DNA of 50,982 nucleotides from an uncultured Ignavibacteria bacterium (lineage in GTDB: Bacteria; Bacteroidota; Ignavibacteria; Ignavibacteriales; Melioribacteraceae), in the NCBI GenBank assembly GCA_937930275.1, contig CALGLM010000305.1:1-50982 (forward strand), given 5' to 3'. The translations under genes were made by a program, and so were the position numbers. Of this stretch, positions 26,032 to 33,618 are shown in pieces; within the stretch, counting starts at the first letter, position 1; each line of letters begins with the position of its first letter. The notes beneath the pieces were generated by a model that did not search any database, had not been told where the DNA came from, and saw only the letters and a program-made list of their open reading frames with translations.

Positions 26032-27516
26032 TTAAATAAAAATTAAATAATAAATAATTATACAAATTGCAATACTAAAAGTACCTGCAACTACATTCAC
26101 AATATCGTTGTTAATAAAACTAAATCCCTTAGTAAGTATTGCCGGTCTTCCGCAATGTTCTGCTCGTTCTGTATTTTTTTCGCACACTGTACATTTGAAA
26201 CTCTGCTGCACTGTTGCACCCAATATACTATCGGAAATATTTCCTAAAAAACTGCTTATTAATATAATTAAAAAAAAGTAAAAAATATTATAAGTTGTAA
26301 AACTAAAAGAGACTATAGCTATAATTACGGAGCCAAAAACACCTCCAATTGTCCCGATTACGGATACCCCCCCGCTTGTACCTTGCTGTGTTTCTTTAAA
26401 TCCGATGATACTATAAGTAACCGAATTAAATAAAGTACCTAATTCGGTTGACCAAGTATCCGAGCACACAGTTGCAATAAAAGCCACGTACAAAAGATAA
26501 TATATCTCGTTTGGGTGGATACTATTTAAAATTACTAAAATTCCGGCAATGCCACCGTTAGCAAAAACCTGTTTGTAATCTCTAACTCCCGTCTTTTCAT
26601 AATACCTTTCGGCACTTTTTTTATTATTACTTCTTAATTTTGAAAGCAAACTGGATAAAACAAAAAAAGTTACAATCGGAATTGTCCATTTAAAGCTTCC
26701 AAGCCCAAAAACTGAATTCGCTAACAAAAATGTTGCAATTGAACCACTTTTATTTAAAAATTTTAACCTTAGAGAAAAATATACCATCAAAAAAGATAAA
26801 AAGACACCTAATAAATATTGTTCAATGTTAATAGTATTTATAGGATTAATCACCAAAAATAAAAAGACGGCTGAATAAATAGGCACAAATAAATTATCTG
26901 TCCCCTTGGAAGACAAACCTTCAATTAAAGAAAGTTGTAAAGCAAGAATTAGAGCAATTATAAGATTATAAAAAAAATGATATGTTAAATTATAAAACAC
27001 CTGTGTATAAACGGGTGCCATTATTAAAATTATAAACGTAGAAACAAAAAAAGAAACCGTACCTAAAACTGTTTTATTATTTCCGCTTAAATTATAATTG
27101 CCTACTGATATAAAACTTCCTATTACTGCGGCAGCACTATCAGAAATACTCATAATTAGCATCGAAACAACAATTATTTCACGATATAATTTGCCTAAAC
27201 TTACAACAAGTATGAAATATGAAATAGCAAAATAAATCATTCCTCTTGTAATAGTTAAGTACTTAATCTGCTTATACCCGCCATAAAATTTAATAGTAAT
27301 CAATAACAAAATTATTATTAAAGTAACAATCGATATAAGTAAGTAATTATTTACAACATATAGTGCAGTAGAAGCAATAATACCGGTTGCAAGATGCAAT
27401 ACTTTTCTTGAAAGATCGGAATTTATATTTTTATTAAAATTGAAATAGTTAACTAAAAATAAACCTAATATTATTGTTGTTATTGAACCGAATACAAAAA
27501 ATATTTCGTTGCTCAA
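26032..27516 (-). CDS. Fused prenol kinase / prenyl-phosphate kinase (VTE5-VTE6 type)
   Basis: 494 residues, strongly hydrophobic, about 12-14 helices. The N-terminal half has SRKVLHLATG and a downstream SISDSAAAVIGS-NKTVLGTVSFF block, the signature of the dolichol/phytol kinase (SEC59/VTE5) family. The C-terminal half, from about residue 255 (KSGSIATFLLANSVFGLG), is DUF92/TMEM19, the VTE6 family of phytyl-phosphate kinases, with ATVCSDTWSTELGTL and GTSGGVSVIGTIGG. A CxxC...C motif (KCTVCEKNTERAEHC) follows. Together the halves could turn a free prenol into the diphosphate using CTP, to recycle isoprenoids into quinones or carriers. The start is TTG (27516); no in-frame ATG is close. First gene of the TPR-TonB operon. 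Confidence 0.85.
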   Translation of the reverse strand: MSNEIFFVFGSITTIILGLFLVNYFNFNKNINSDLSRKVLHLATGIIASTALYVVNNYLLISIVTLIIILLLITIKFYGGYKQIKYLTITRGMIYFAISYFILVVSLGKLYREIIVVSMLIMSISDSAAAVIGSFISVGNYNLSGNNKTVLGTVSFFVSTFIILIMAPVYTQVFYNLTYHFFYNLIIALILALQLSLIEGLSSKGTDNLFVPIYSAVFLFLVINPINTINIEQYLLGVFLSFLMVYFSLRLKFLNKSGSIATFLLANSVFGLGSFKWTIPIVTFFVLSSLLSKLRSNNKKSAERYYEKTGVRDYKQVFANGGIAGILVILNSIHPNEIYYLLYVAFIATVCSDTWSTELGTLFNSVTYSIIGFKETQQGTSGGVSVIGTIGGVFGSVIIAIVSFSFTTYNIFYFFLIILISSFLGNISDSILGATVQQSFKCTVCEKNTERAEHCGRPAILTKGFSFINNDIVNVVAGTFSIAICIIIYYLIFI

Positions 27517-27615
27517 ATATTAATCTCAAAATAAAAAATTTCAACTTTAAATATAACTATTCTAACATAAAAATAAAATTCGATGTAACATCATTTCATT
27601 AGATATAAAAAAATA

Positions 27616-27647
27616 TTTGCATTTAAAGTTTAAGTTAAGTAACTTTA
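27616..27647 (+). promoter_or_regulatory. Bacteroidota-type promoter of the omp gene, with dyad
   Basis: TTTG (27616-27619), 20 bases, TAACTTTA (27640-27647) fits the -33/-7 form. The -7 element overlaps the perfect dyad AAGTTA-AG-TAACTT (27632-27645), a possible operator. GGAGG follows at about 27667-27671 before the ATG at 27676. Confidence 0.45.
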
Positions 27648-27675
27648 CATAAATATTTAAATTAACGGAGGTTAT

Positions 27676-28329
27676 ATGAAAAAAATAGTTACTATTTTAT
27701 GTATTTTATTTGTTGTTTCTTCAAGTGCTTTTGCACAATCATTTAAAGTTGGTTTAGGTGGTGGTTTAGCTATTGTTAATAGTCCGGATGCATTAACCAA
27801 TGATATTTCAAAAGGTGGATTAGGTTTCTCCTCCGAATATCAAGTAGGATTAAAAGGAAAATTTGGTGTTCCGGTTTTACCTTTTAAACTAATTGGTGAA
27901 ATTAATTATTCTTTATTAAACGGTGAAGAAGAATTTAGCATGGTTTATTACAGCGAGACTGTTGATGTTAAAGCTGAAACTGAGACATCTATTCTATCAT
28001 TTGGACTTGGCGCCGAGTACTATTTAATACCTGGTCCTATTAGTCCGTTTGTAAATGCTACAATTACTTTAAATACTGTTAACGAACTTAAAGTAAAATC
28101 AACTTGGAAATATAACGGAGTTACCTATCCTACAGAAGAAGAAACTTATGGGGATAAAGTTAGTAGAACCGGAATTGGAGTTGGAGCAGGCGTTAGTATT
28201 TCAATTTTACCTATTATTGATATTGATATTACTGCTAAATACAATATTGTAAATTTACTCGGTAAAGAAGACGGTGAAGAAACAATTAGTACAACCTCAT
28301 TAATGGCAACCGTTTTTGTAGGTTTCTAA
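27676..28329 (+). CDS. Outer-membrane beta-barrel protein (OMP_b-brl type)
   Basis: 217 residues with a signal peptide (about 1-20, SSAFAQ). About eight amphipathic strands follow (FKVGLGGGLAIVN, YQVGLKGKFGV, FKLIGEINYSLL, ILSFGLGAEYYL, ISPFVNATITL, GIGVGAGVSISI, IDITAKYNIVNLL) and the C-terminal strand ends in VFVGF, the terminal Phe used for BAM recognition. It is a typical small 8-stranded barrel; function unspecified. A strong GGAGG stands 5 bases before the ATG. Monocistronic, with its own promoter and a hairpin downstream at 28394-28429. Confidence 0.87.
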   Translation: MKKIVTILCILFVVSSSAFAQSFKVGLGGGLAIVNSPDALTNDISKGGLGFSSEYQVGLKGKFGVPVLPFKLIGEINYSLLNGEEEFSMVYYSETVDVKAETETSILSFGLGAEYYLIPGPISPFVNATITLNTVNELKVKSTWKYNGVTYPTEEETYGDKVSRTGIGVGAGVSISILPIIDIDITAKYNIVNLLGKEDGEETISTTSLMATVFVGF

Positions 28330-28393
28330 AATATTTTTTATAAAATGTTTTATTATAAAACAATAATAACAACTAAAAAGAAATAAGTTTTAG

Positions 28394-28429
28394 CCCCTCT
28401 CTTTTACTTCATGATGAACAAGAGAGGGG
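28394..28429 (+). terminator. Hairpin after the omp gene
   Basis: A perfect 10-base stem CCCCTCTCTT/AAGAGAGGGG closes a 16-base loop that itself contains TTCAT-G-ATGAA. The following tract (AATTAAATTATC) is only moderately T-rich, so it may stabilise the omp mRNA 3' end as much as terminate. Confidence 0.65.
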
Positions 28430-28775
28430 AATTAAATTATCAAATCATTTGTATATCCGCTTTTATCCAATCATTTATTTTAAATAACTGTCATCCAATT
28501 CTTAACAAAGATATTACAAACGTTGAATTCTTAATAAAACTCACTGAGAACTTATTCTTAAAAATGAATTTTATACAGCAACTATTTATTTTTAATATTA
28601 TAATTCATAATTGCAAAAAAAATAATTAACTATTTAGTGATAGAAATAAAATGTTACTTAAAAGAAAAGTGTTTTTAATAATTTATTAATTTAATTATAT
28701 CATGTGCTTATTTTTTGTTTAATCTTATAAACAATAAGTCAGTGATAATAAAAGTTTATAAAAGCTGCATTTAAA

Positions 28776-28808
28776 ATAAAAAAACCCGTCAAAGATAACG
28801 GGTTTTTA
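28776..28808 (-). terminator. Terminator of the TPR gene
   Basis: Stem AAACCCGT/ACGGGTTT with a CAAAGATA-type loop. A long T-run on the minus strand lies 21 bases after the TPR stop, and an A-run on the other side also permits plus-strand termination. Confidence 0.9.
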
Positions 28809-28828
28809 ATAGAACATATCTATTTCTA

Positions 28829-29623
28829 TTATTTCAAACCTTTCATCTCTATTTCGGCTCTATCTCTATAGCCTTTATTTTTTGCAGATTTATCTAACAA
28901 ACATTTGTTAAAGTTTTGAAGGGCTAAATCGTTTTTACCCATCTTTTTGTAAGTAGCACCTAAAGTGTAATAAACTGCTCCTTCGGGTACATTTTTTCTA
29001 ACTGTTAAAACTTTACCTGCATATTCAACAGATTCATTATATTTTCCGGCTTCACCATAAGCATCGGCCAAACCTAAAAGTGCAGATTCATTATTTGGTT
29101 GAGCTTTAATTACTTCTTGAAAGTTTTTTATTGCTTCATTATAGTTTTTATTGGCTAATGCGGTTTGTCCGGCTTGTAACAAAGGAAATACCTTTTGTTC
29201 GTTAACAGCTTCAATATTAGATTCAGCAGCTTTTTTAACCTGTAAATTTTTAGTGTTTTCTTTAGCCTTTACAAAATAATCAACTGCTTTTTCAAACTGC
29301 TTTAAAGAGAAACAAGCTTGTCCGGCATAAAATAAAGCTTGATCAAATTTTGGTTCTGATTTTAATGCAATTTCAAAAGAAGATAATGCGTCTTCAGCAT
29401 TTTTTTCTTTTAATAATGAAACGCCTTTTTGAAAATGAATAATGTACGAATTTTCCAGTTTAAGAGCTTCGTTAAACTTATCTACAGACCCTTTAAAATT
29501 ACCTTGTTTTCTAAGTTCTAAGCCTTCATTATAGAGCTTTTTAGTATCATCTTTCAGGTCAACATTTTGTGCAAATATAAATATTGGTAATAAGTACACT
29601 AATATTAAGATAAGTTTCTTCAT
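28829..29623 (-). CDS. Periplasmic TPR-repeat protein
   Basis: About 264 residues, with a signal peptide (MKK, hydrophobic core, IFAQ) and about six TPR units (LYNEGLELRKQGNFKGSVDKF, ALFYAGQACFSLKQFEKAVDYF, AGQTALANKNYNEAIKNFQEV, ALLGLADAYGEAGKYNESVEYA, YYTLGATYKKMGKNDLALQNF). The frame extends to an ATG at 29635, but GAGG seven bases before the ATG at 29623 and the better signal peptide decide for 29623. It follows tRNA-Leu(GAG) by 34 bases and is probably read from the tRNA promoter. Role unknown; likely protein-protein interactions in the periplasm. Confidence 0.85.
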   Translation of the reverse strand: MKKLILILVYLLPIFIFAQNVDLKDDTKKLYNEGLELRKQGNFKGSVDKFNEALKLENSYIIHFQKGVSLLKEKNAEDALSSFEIALKSEPKFDQALFYAGQACFSLKQFEKAVDYFVKAKENTKNLQVKKAAESNIEAVNEQKVFPLLQAGQTALANKNYNEAIKNFQEVIKAQPNNESALLGLADAYGEAGKYNESVEYAGKVLTVRKNVPEGAVYYTLGATYKKMGKNDLALQNFNKCLLDKSAKNKGYRDRAEIEMKGLK

Positions 29624-29657
29624 TCTTAACCTCATAATTTATTCTGTGAAATGATCG

Positions 29658-29741
29658 TGCGGAAGACGGGACTCGAACCCGTACGCCCAACCGGGCACTA
29701 CCCCCTCAAGATAGCGTGTATACCAATTTCACCACTTCCGC
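29658..29741 (-). tRNA. tRNA-Leu (anticodon GAG)
   Basis: An 84-base class II tRNA. Acceptor GCGGAAG/CTTCCGC with discriminator A. Anticodon stem CTATC/GGTAG with loop TTGAGGG gives GAG for CUC/CUU. Variable arm and T-arm ACGGGTTCGAGTCCCGT are intact. CCA is not encoded. It heads a unit with the downstream TPR gene. Confidence 0.95.
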
Positions 29742-29778
29742 TACTACTTTTTGATTTACCGATAAAATATCAGTTTAA

Positions 29779-29810
29779 CAAATTTAATAAATTTTATACT
29801 ATTTATACAA
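29779..29810 (-). promoter_or_regulatory. Bacteroidota-type promoter of tRNA-Leu(GAG)
   Basis: Minus strand: TTG (29810-29808), 21 bases, then TAAATTTG (29786-29779), an exact TAnnTTTG match. It lies 37 bases before the tRNA. Confidence 0.6.
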
Positions 29811-29839
29811 GTAATGGTTTCAAAAAAAATTAAATTTTG

Positions 29840-30313
29840 TTATTTTTTTTCTCTAATTCGGTCTTTTATTTCTCTTTTTAGCCTAAAATCGAAGATTACA
29901 AACTTCATTATCTGCTCTTTGGATAAAATATCATCTAAAGAATTGATAAAACTTTTCCTCTCATCTAACATTTTGTTCTCAATTTCCATCAATTTATCAA
30001 TTCTTTGCTTATAAAATTTATCTACTTCGTCCCCTTTTTCTTTGTTTAATTTTGCCTCAATTTCATCCATCAAATCATCTCTTTGTTGAGCTAATTTCAT
30101 AAACCTATTCATGGATTCATTTCTTCTTGCAAAAAATTTTATTGCAGTGTTTTCATCCATATCTAATAATTCAATCAACTTTGCTTTTTCAAATTGCTGT
30201 ATTTTTTCAAACGGCATTGGAGGCGGAGGATTATCATCGCGCCTTGGTTGTGCGTTTAGTATTAACAGCGAAAAAAAGAAGATTAAAAAACATAAAAATT
30301 TAAGTTTATTCAT
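29840..30313 (-). CDS. Spy/CpxP-like periplasmic protein
   Basis: 157 residues. Signal peptide about 1-21 (LILNAQ), a Pro-rich patch (PPPPMP), then an all-helical, highly charged region (about 40-157) rich in Met, Arg and Lys (MDENTAIKFFARRNESMNRFMKLAQQRDDLMDEIEAKL). The helical hairpin layout with a late ILSKEQIMKF, an LTxxQ-like motif, is that of the Spy/CpxP/ZraP/CnrX metal or misfolding sensors. It lies 10 bases downstream of the anti-sigma gene, third gene of the sigma operon, and is mirrored by a second Spy-like gene divergent at 31589. Family call from pattern only. Confidence 0.72.
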   Translation of the reverse strand: MNKLKFLCFLIFFFSLLILNAQPRRDDNPPPPMPFEKIQQFEKAKLIELLDMDENTAIKFFARRNESMNRFMKLAQQRDDLMDEIEAKLNKEKGDEVDKFYKQRIDKLMEIENKMLDERKSFINSLDDILSKEQIMKFVIFDFRLKREIKDRIREKK

Positions 30314-30323
30314 TTTTACACCT

Positions 30324-30932
30324 TTATAAATTTTTAAAAATACTATTTAACATTTCTTCGTCTGCGCATTCATATAACAACGCATCATCTACCCCGGGAA
30401 TATAATTATCACTAATTATTTGCGTGTTAGTTTCTGCAATTGCAACTAATTCTTCATCTGCAACTTCCGACTTTTCACTTTTTATATTATTTTTCATCTC
30501 CTTATCGGGAATTATATAATCCGAATATAAAGAAGTTTTTTCTAAATCTTTTGAGTTAATTTGCGTTAATATTTCTATATCGCTTTTACTAAATTTAATC
30601 AAATTTTCGTTGTGTTGCACATAACTAAAATTATTATAAATAAATAGGACTAATAATATAGCTAATGAAGTGTATAAAGCAAAGCTATATCTATTTAATC
30701 TACTAATTTCTTTCTTACTCTTTATCTTTGCGTTTACATTAAGTATCAAACTATTTTTATAATGCTCGCTTAAATTAGGAGTTCCTAAATTAATTTTTTG
30801 TAACGAGTAATAAATTTTTAATAACTCGTTTTTATCATAACCGTTTTTTGTTAAATCTTCAATACTGGACTTAATTTCATTCTCGGTTAGTGATAGATTT
30901 AATTTTTCTAATATTTTTTCATCAATTGTCAT
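30324..30932 (-). CDS. Putative anti-sigma factor, single transmembrane helix
   Basis: 202 residues. The cytoplasmic N-terminal ~80 residues are helical and charged. One transmembrane helix lies at 83-101 (SFALYTSLAILLVLFIYNN), followed by a periplasmic acidic tail of about 100 residues with no recognised domain. It has no clear ZAS (HxxxCxxC) motif. The call rests on position: its ATG overlaps the ECF sigma stop as ATGA, and topology fits (N-in, C-out). The next gene is a Spy-like periplasmic protein, which could feed signals to its periplasmic tail. Confidence 0.7.
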   Translation of the reverse strand: MTIDEKILEKLNLSLTENEIKSSIEDLTKNGYDKNELLKIYYSLQKINLGTPNLSEHYKNSLILNVNAKIKSKKEISRLNRYSFALYTSLAILLVLFIYNNFSYVQHNENLIKFSKSDIEILTQINSKDLEKTSLYSDYIIPDKEMKNNIKSEKSEVADEELVAIAETNTQIISDNYIPGVDDALLYECADEEMLNSIFKNL

Positions 30933-31468
30933 TTAACACGCTCTATTACTTTATTTAATGCATGAAAATAATTTGCTTTTAATGTCCCTATTTTATTTCC
31001 GGTAATTTCAGCTATCTCTTCATAACTTAAACCGTCATAATGTCTTAATACAAATACTTGTCTTTGTTTAGCAGGTAATGTTTGCAAAGCTTTTTCAATA
31101 TTTTTAATTTTTTCTCTATTCTCCAATTCTTCTATTAAATTGTCTTCAAAATTTCCGCCGTCTCCCAAATCATCAAAAGAATCAAAAGAAAAAAATTTTT
31201 GAATATTTCTTTTTCTAATTAAATTTAGACATCTTGTACTGGTAATTTTGTATATCCAAGTATATAAATTTGATTCAAAGTTAAAAGTTGATAATTTATT
31301 ATAAATAACTATCAATACTTCTTGAGTTACCTCATCAGCATCGTTATGCTCTCCCAGCATTCTTAAAGCATGCCAATAAATCCTTTCAATATACTTTTTT
31401 GCAAGCATATTAAATGCGGCATGTTCACCTTTTTTAGCTCTCTCTATTAATTCTTTTTCTTCGTTCAA
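30929..31468 (-). CDS. ECF (RpoE-type) RNA polymerase sigma factor
   Basis: 179 residues with sigma region 2 (FNMLAKKYIERIYWHALRML, then DADEVTQEVLIVIYNKL) and region 4 (LPAKQRQVFVLRHYDGLSYEEIAEITGN and KANYFHALNKV), joined by an acidic linker. Region 3 is absent, as in ECF factors. The frame opens at TTG (31468). An in-frame TAA lies upstream and the next ATG is inside region 2, so TTG is the likely start; no good Shine-Dalgarno is seen, suggesting low basal translation. It is coupled by an ATGA overlap to the putative anti-sigma gene. The divergent region holds a 9-base inverted repeat. Confidence 0.9.
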   Translation of the reverse strand: MNEEKELIERAKKGEHAAFNMLAKKYIERIYWHALRMLGEHNDADEVTQEVLIVIYNKLSTFNFESNLYTWIYKITSTRCLNLIRKRNIQKFFSFDSFDDLGDGGNFEDNLIEELENREKIKNIEKALQTLPAKQRQVFVLRHYDGLSYEEIAEITGNKIGTLKANYFHALNKVIERVK

Positions 31469-31507
31469 ATTATCTATTTTATTAGGTTAGACAAACATTC
31501 TTACCGT

Positions 31508-31536
31508 TTGGTTTAATAACTTCCGATTTAAACCAA
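31508..31536. promoter_or_regulatory. Perfect 9-base inverted repeat in the sigma/Spy divergent region
   Basis: TTGGTTTAA (31508-31516) and TTAAACCAA (31528-31536) form a perfect inverted repeat around 11 bases. It lies in the 108-base region between the divergent sigma operon and the second Spy-like gene, so it could be a shared operator. Confidence 0.45.
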
Positions 31537-31588
31537 TTACGATATTTTTTAGTCAAACATACGAAATTTAACAAAAATGAGGTACAAA

Positions 31589-32026
31589 ATGCTTAACAAA
31601 AAGTTGTTATTATTTGTTTTTTTATTTATTTCCGTTATTCAATACGGACAACCAAACAATCGCCCAAAAGATTTTGATAAACAAAATCCTGAATTTAATT
31701 TGCATGAAAAACTTCAGCTAACAGACAAACAGAAGGAGGAGATAGGCAACATTAGAGAATCCTTGCAGTCTAAGATTATTGATTTTGAATATGAAATAAA
31801 GAAAACAGAGCTGGAGCTTAAAAAATTGGTAAAAGATGAAAAGTTTGAAGATGCTCTAAAATTCGTCAATAAAATTTCGGATATAGAAAAACAGATAAAA
31901 GAACTTAGATTTTCCGAGAAAGTAAAAATATATAATATTTTAGATGAAAAACAAAAGGAAATATTTAAAGAATCATTTTTTGATAGACAAGAAAGAAGAC
32001 CCCCATTTGAAAGAAGACGAATGTAG
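31589..32026 (+). CDS. Spy/CpxP-like periplasmic protein (second copy type)
   Basis: About 145 residues. Signal peptide MLNKK...VIQYGQ, then a helical charged region with LTDKQKEEIGNIR (the LTxxQ motif) and a second DEKQKEIF motif near the C-terminus, ending in an Arg-rich tail (RRPPFERRRM). The upstream ATG at 31577 is rejected because GAGG (31579-31582) lies six bases before the ATG at 31589. It is divergent from the sigma/anti-sigma/Spy operon and a likely target of that sigma factor. It ends at the hairpin 32041-32073. Confidence 0.8.
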   Translation: MLNKKLLLFVFLFISVIQYGQPNNRPKDFDKQNPEFNLHEKLQLTDKQKEEIGNIRESLQSKIIDFEYEIKKTELELKKLVKDEKFEDALKFVNKISDIEKQIKELRFSEKVKIYNILDEKQKEIFKESFFDRQERRPPFERRRM

Positions 32027-32040
32027 ATAGAAAAAAAGAT

Positions 32041-32073
32041 AGCTCCCTGTAATAAAATCAGCTACGGGGAGTT
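32041..32073 (+). terminator. Terminator after the Spy-like gene
   Basis: AGCTCCCTGTA pairs with TACGGGGAGTT over 11 positions with two G-U pairs, followed by ATTATTTT. An A-run precedes the stem, so it may also stop minus-strand readthrough from the pterin operon. Confidence 0.75.
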
Positions 32074-32162
32074 ATTATTTTCGGTGAATAAATAATTCCT
32101 TTTATTATAATTTCCTATATTTTATATTAACATTGTGTTTTATTTTTTAATAGGTAAAAAAA

Positions 32163-32909
32163 ATGGATATTAATTTTAAGGATAATTTTATCGAGTTATG
32201 GCGTAAATATTTTGGACAAGTTGAACTTCCGATTATTTTTTATTATAGTGATACTCCAAATGATTGTTTGATAGCACCGAAAAGTGATAAATGGGGTTGT
32301 ATAGTTAGTGATTTAATAAAAATTAGGAACGGTAAATCAATCGCCTTCTCAAAAGACAGTTTAGGATGTATGGGGGGTAAAAGATATTCGGGATTTCAGA
32401 ATAACCTTAGACCAAATTTTGAGTATTTTCTTTCTTGTGGCACAGAAGATATGGAAGGTGAAAAATATTTACAATCACCTGAATTAGTCAAGCAATTTTT
32501 GCAAAAAGCACCATTTGCACAAACTGATAAAGAATATATCATCTTTAAAAGATGGGATAATTTAACAGTTAAGGATAACCCCGAAGTTGTTATTTTTTAT
32601 GCAAATCCGGATGTCCTTTCCGGATTATTTACTATTTCTGGCTTTGATAGAAATTTTGATGAAGGAACTATTAGTCCGTTTGGTTCAGGTTGTTCTTCAA
32701 TAATCCAATATCCTCTTGCCGAGTGTAATAAAGAAAAACCGAGAGGAGTTTTAGGTTTATTTGATGTTTCAGCAAGACCGTATGTTCAAGAGAATATTTT
32801 AACCTTTTCTTTGCCCTACAATAGACTAATTGAGATTACAAAATATTTTGATGAAAGCTTTTTAACTACACATTCTTGGCAAAAACTTAGAAAAAGAATT
32901 AATCAGTAA
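32163..32909 (+). CDS. DUF169 family protein
   Basis: 248 residues, soluble, no signal peptide. It fits DUF169 by its N-terminal VELPIIFYYSDTP segment, the Cys-rich SLGCMGGKRYSGF motif, the FGSGCSSIIQYPLAE segment and the RGVLGLFDVSARPYV segment. The conserved cysteines suggest a redox or cofactor role, but the family has no assigned function. It is monocistronic. Its 3' end is 9 bases from the convergent SDR gene with no terminator between. Confidence 0.83.
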   Translation: MDINFKDNFIELWRKYFGQVELPIIFYYSDTPNDCLIAPKSDKWGCIVSDLIKIRNGKSIAFSKDSLGCMGGKRYSGFQNNLRPNFEYFLSCGTEDMEGEKYLQSPELVKQFLQKAPFAQTDKEYIIFKRWDNLTVKDNPEVVIFYANPDVLSGLFTISGFDRNFDEGTISPFGSGCSSIIQYPLAECNKEKPRGVLGLFDVSARPYVQENILTFSLPYNRLIEITKYFDESFLTTHSWQKLRKRINQ

Positions 32910-32918
32910 TTATTTTTA

Positions 32919-33617
32919 TTATAAATCACCTAATATCGGACGTATCGTAATTTCTTCGGGGATTACGGTACTTTCATTAATATATAAATTATAAATAAGC
33001 TCTGCAACATCTTCAGGATTCATCATCCTTTCAGAAAATTTGGCTAAATTATCTTCACTCCAAATAGGTGTTGCTGTAGCTCCGGGCAAAATATTAGTAA
33101 CAGATATATTATATTTTCGTATTTCTTCTCTAAGAACATTTGAAAAAGCTAATAAACCGGCTTTACTTGCAGCATAAATGCTACTATTAGTAAACGTCTT
33201 GATTGCAGCTACAGATAAAACGTTAATTATTTTTCCTTTATTATTAGAAATAAAATCGGGCAGCACAATTTGTGTAGCATATATAGCTCCAAGCAAATTG
33301 GTTTTAACTATTGAATCTATTTCTTCAATATCATTATTTTTAAATGGTTTAAATGATGTAACCCCCGCATTGTTAATTAAAGTATCAAATATATAACTAC
33401 TTTTATAACTATTATATATTGTTTTTAAACTATTATAATCCCTAATATCACATTGCTCAATAAAAACATGCTCGTTTTCAAACTCTTGTCTTAATTTTTC
33501 CAGCTTGTCTAAACTTCTTGCTGTAACTAAAACAGTTTTGCCTTTTTCAATAAATAGACGGGATATAGCATTACCTATACCTGAACTTCCGCCTGTAACC
33601 CAAACTAATTTTTCCAT
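32919..33617 (-). CDS. SDR oxidoreductase, sepiapterin-reductase-like
   Basis: 232 residues, classical short-chain dehydrogenase: TGGSSGIG NADP-binding loop at about 8-15, NNAG, a catalytic Ser in NVLSVAA, YAASK catalytic Tyr-Lys, and PGATATPIW. The first-strand Arg (TARS) suggests NADPH. The C-terminus (EEITIRPILGDL) and the ATPIW/PEDVAE stretch resemble Chlorobium sepiapterin reductase as I remember it. It starts one base after the folE frame ends and belongs to the same operon as a mammalian-type 6-pyruvoyl-tetrahydropterin synthase, which supports a last step of tetrahydrobiopterin-type synthesis. A generic SDR is the alternative. Confidence 0.85.
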   Translation of the reverse strand: MEKLVWVTGGSSGIGNAISRLFIEKGKTVLVTARSLDKLEKLRQEFENEHVFIEQCDIRDYNSLKTIYNSYKSSYIFDTLINNAGVTSFKPFKNNDIEEIDSIVKTNLLGAIYATQIVLPDFISNNKGKIINVLSVAAIKTFTNSSIYAASKAGLLAFSNVLREEIRKYNISVTNILPGATATPIWSEDNLAKFSERMMNPEDVAELIYNLYINESTVIPEEITIRPILGDL

Positions 33618-33618
33618 A

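Larger units (their letters stand above)
28330..28828. other. Gap of about 500 bases with two hairpins, no gene
   Basis: Very AT-rich. It holds the hairpin at 28394-28429 and the terminator at 28776-28808. A 72-codon open frame (28411-28629) starts inside the first hairpin, has no Shine-Dalgarno or recognisable domain, and is rejected. Nothing else is seen in 28630-28775. Confidence 0.6.

Noticed and set aside
28411..28629. 72-codon frame after the omp gene
   Set aside because: Starts inside the 28394-28429 hairpin, no Shine-Dalgarno, no domain, composition like AT-rich spacer.
29651..29833. 60-codon frame beginning MIVRKTGLEPV
   Set aside because: It lies across tRNA-Leu(GAG); GLEPVRP-type products are a well-known mistranslation of tRNA genes.
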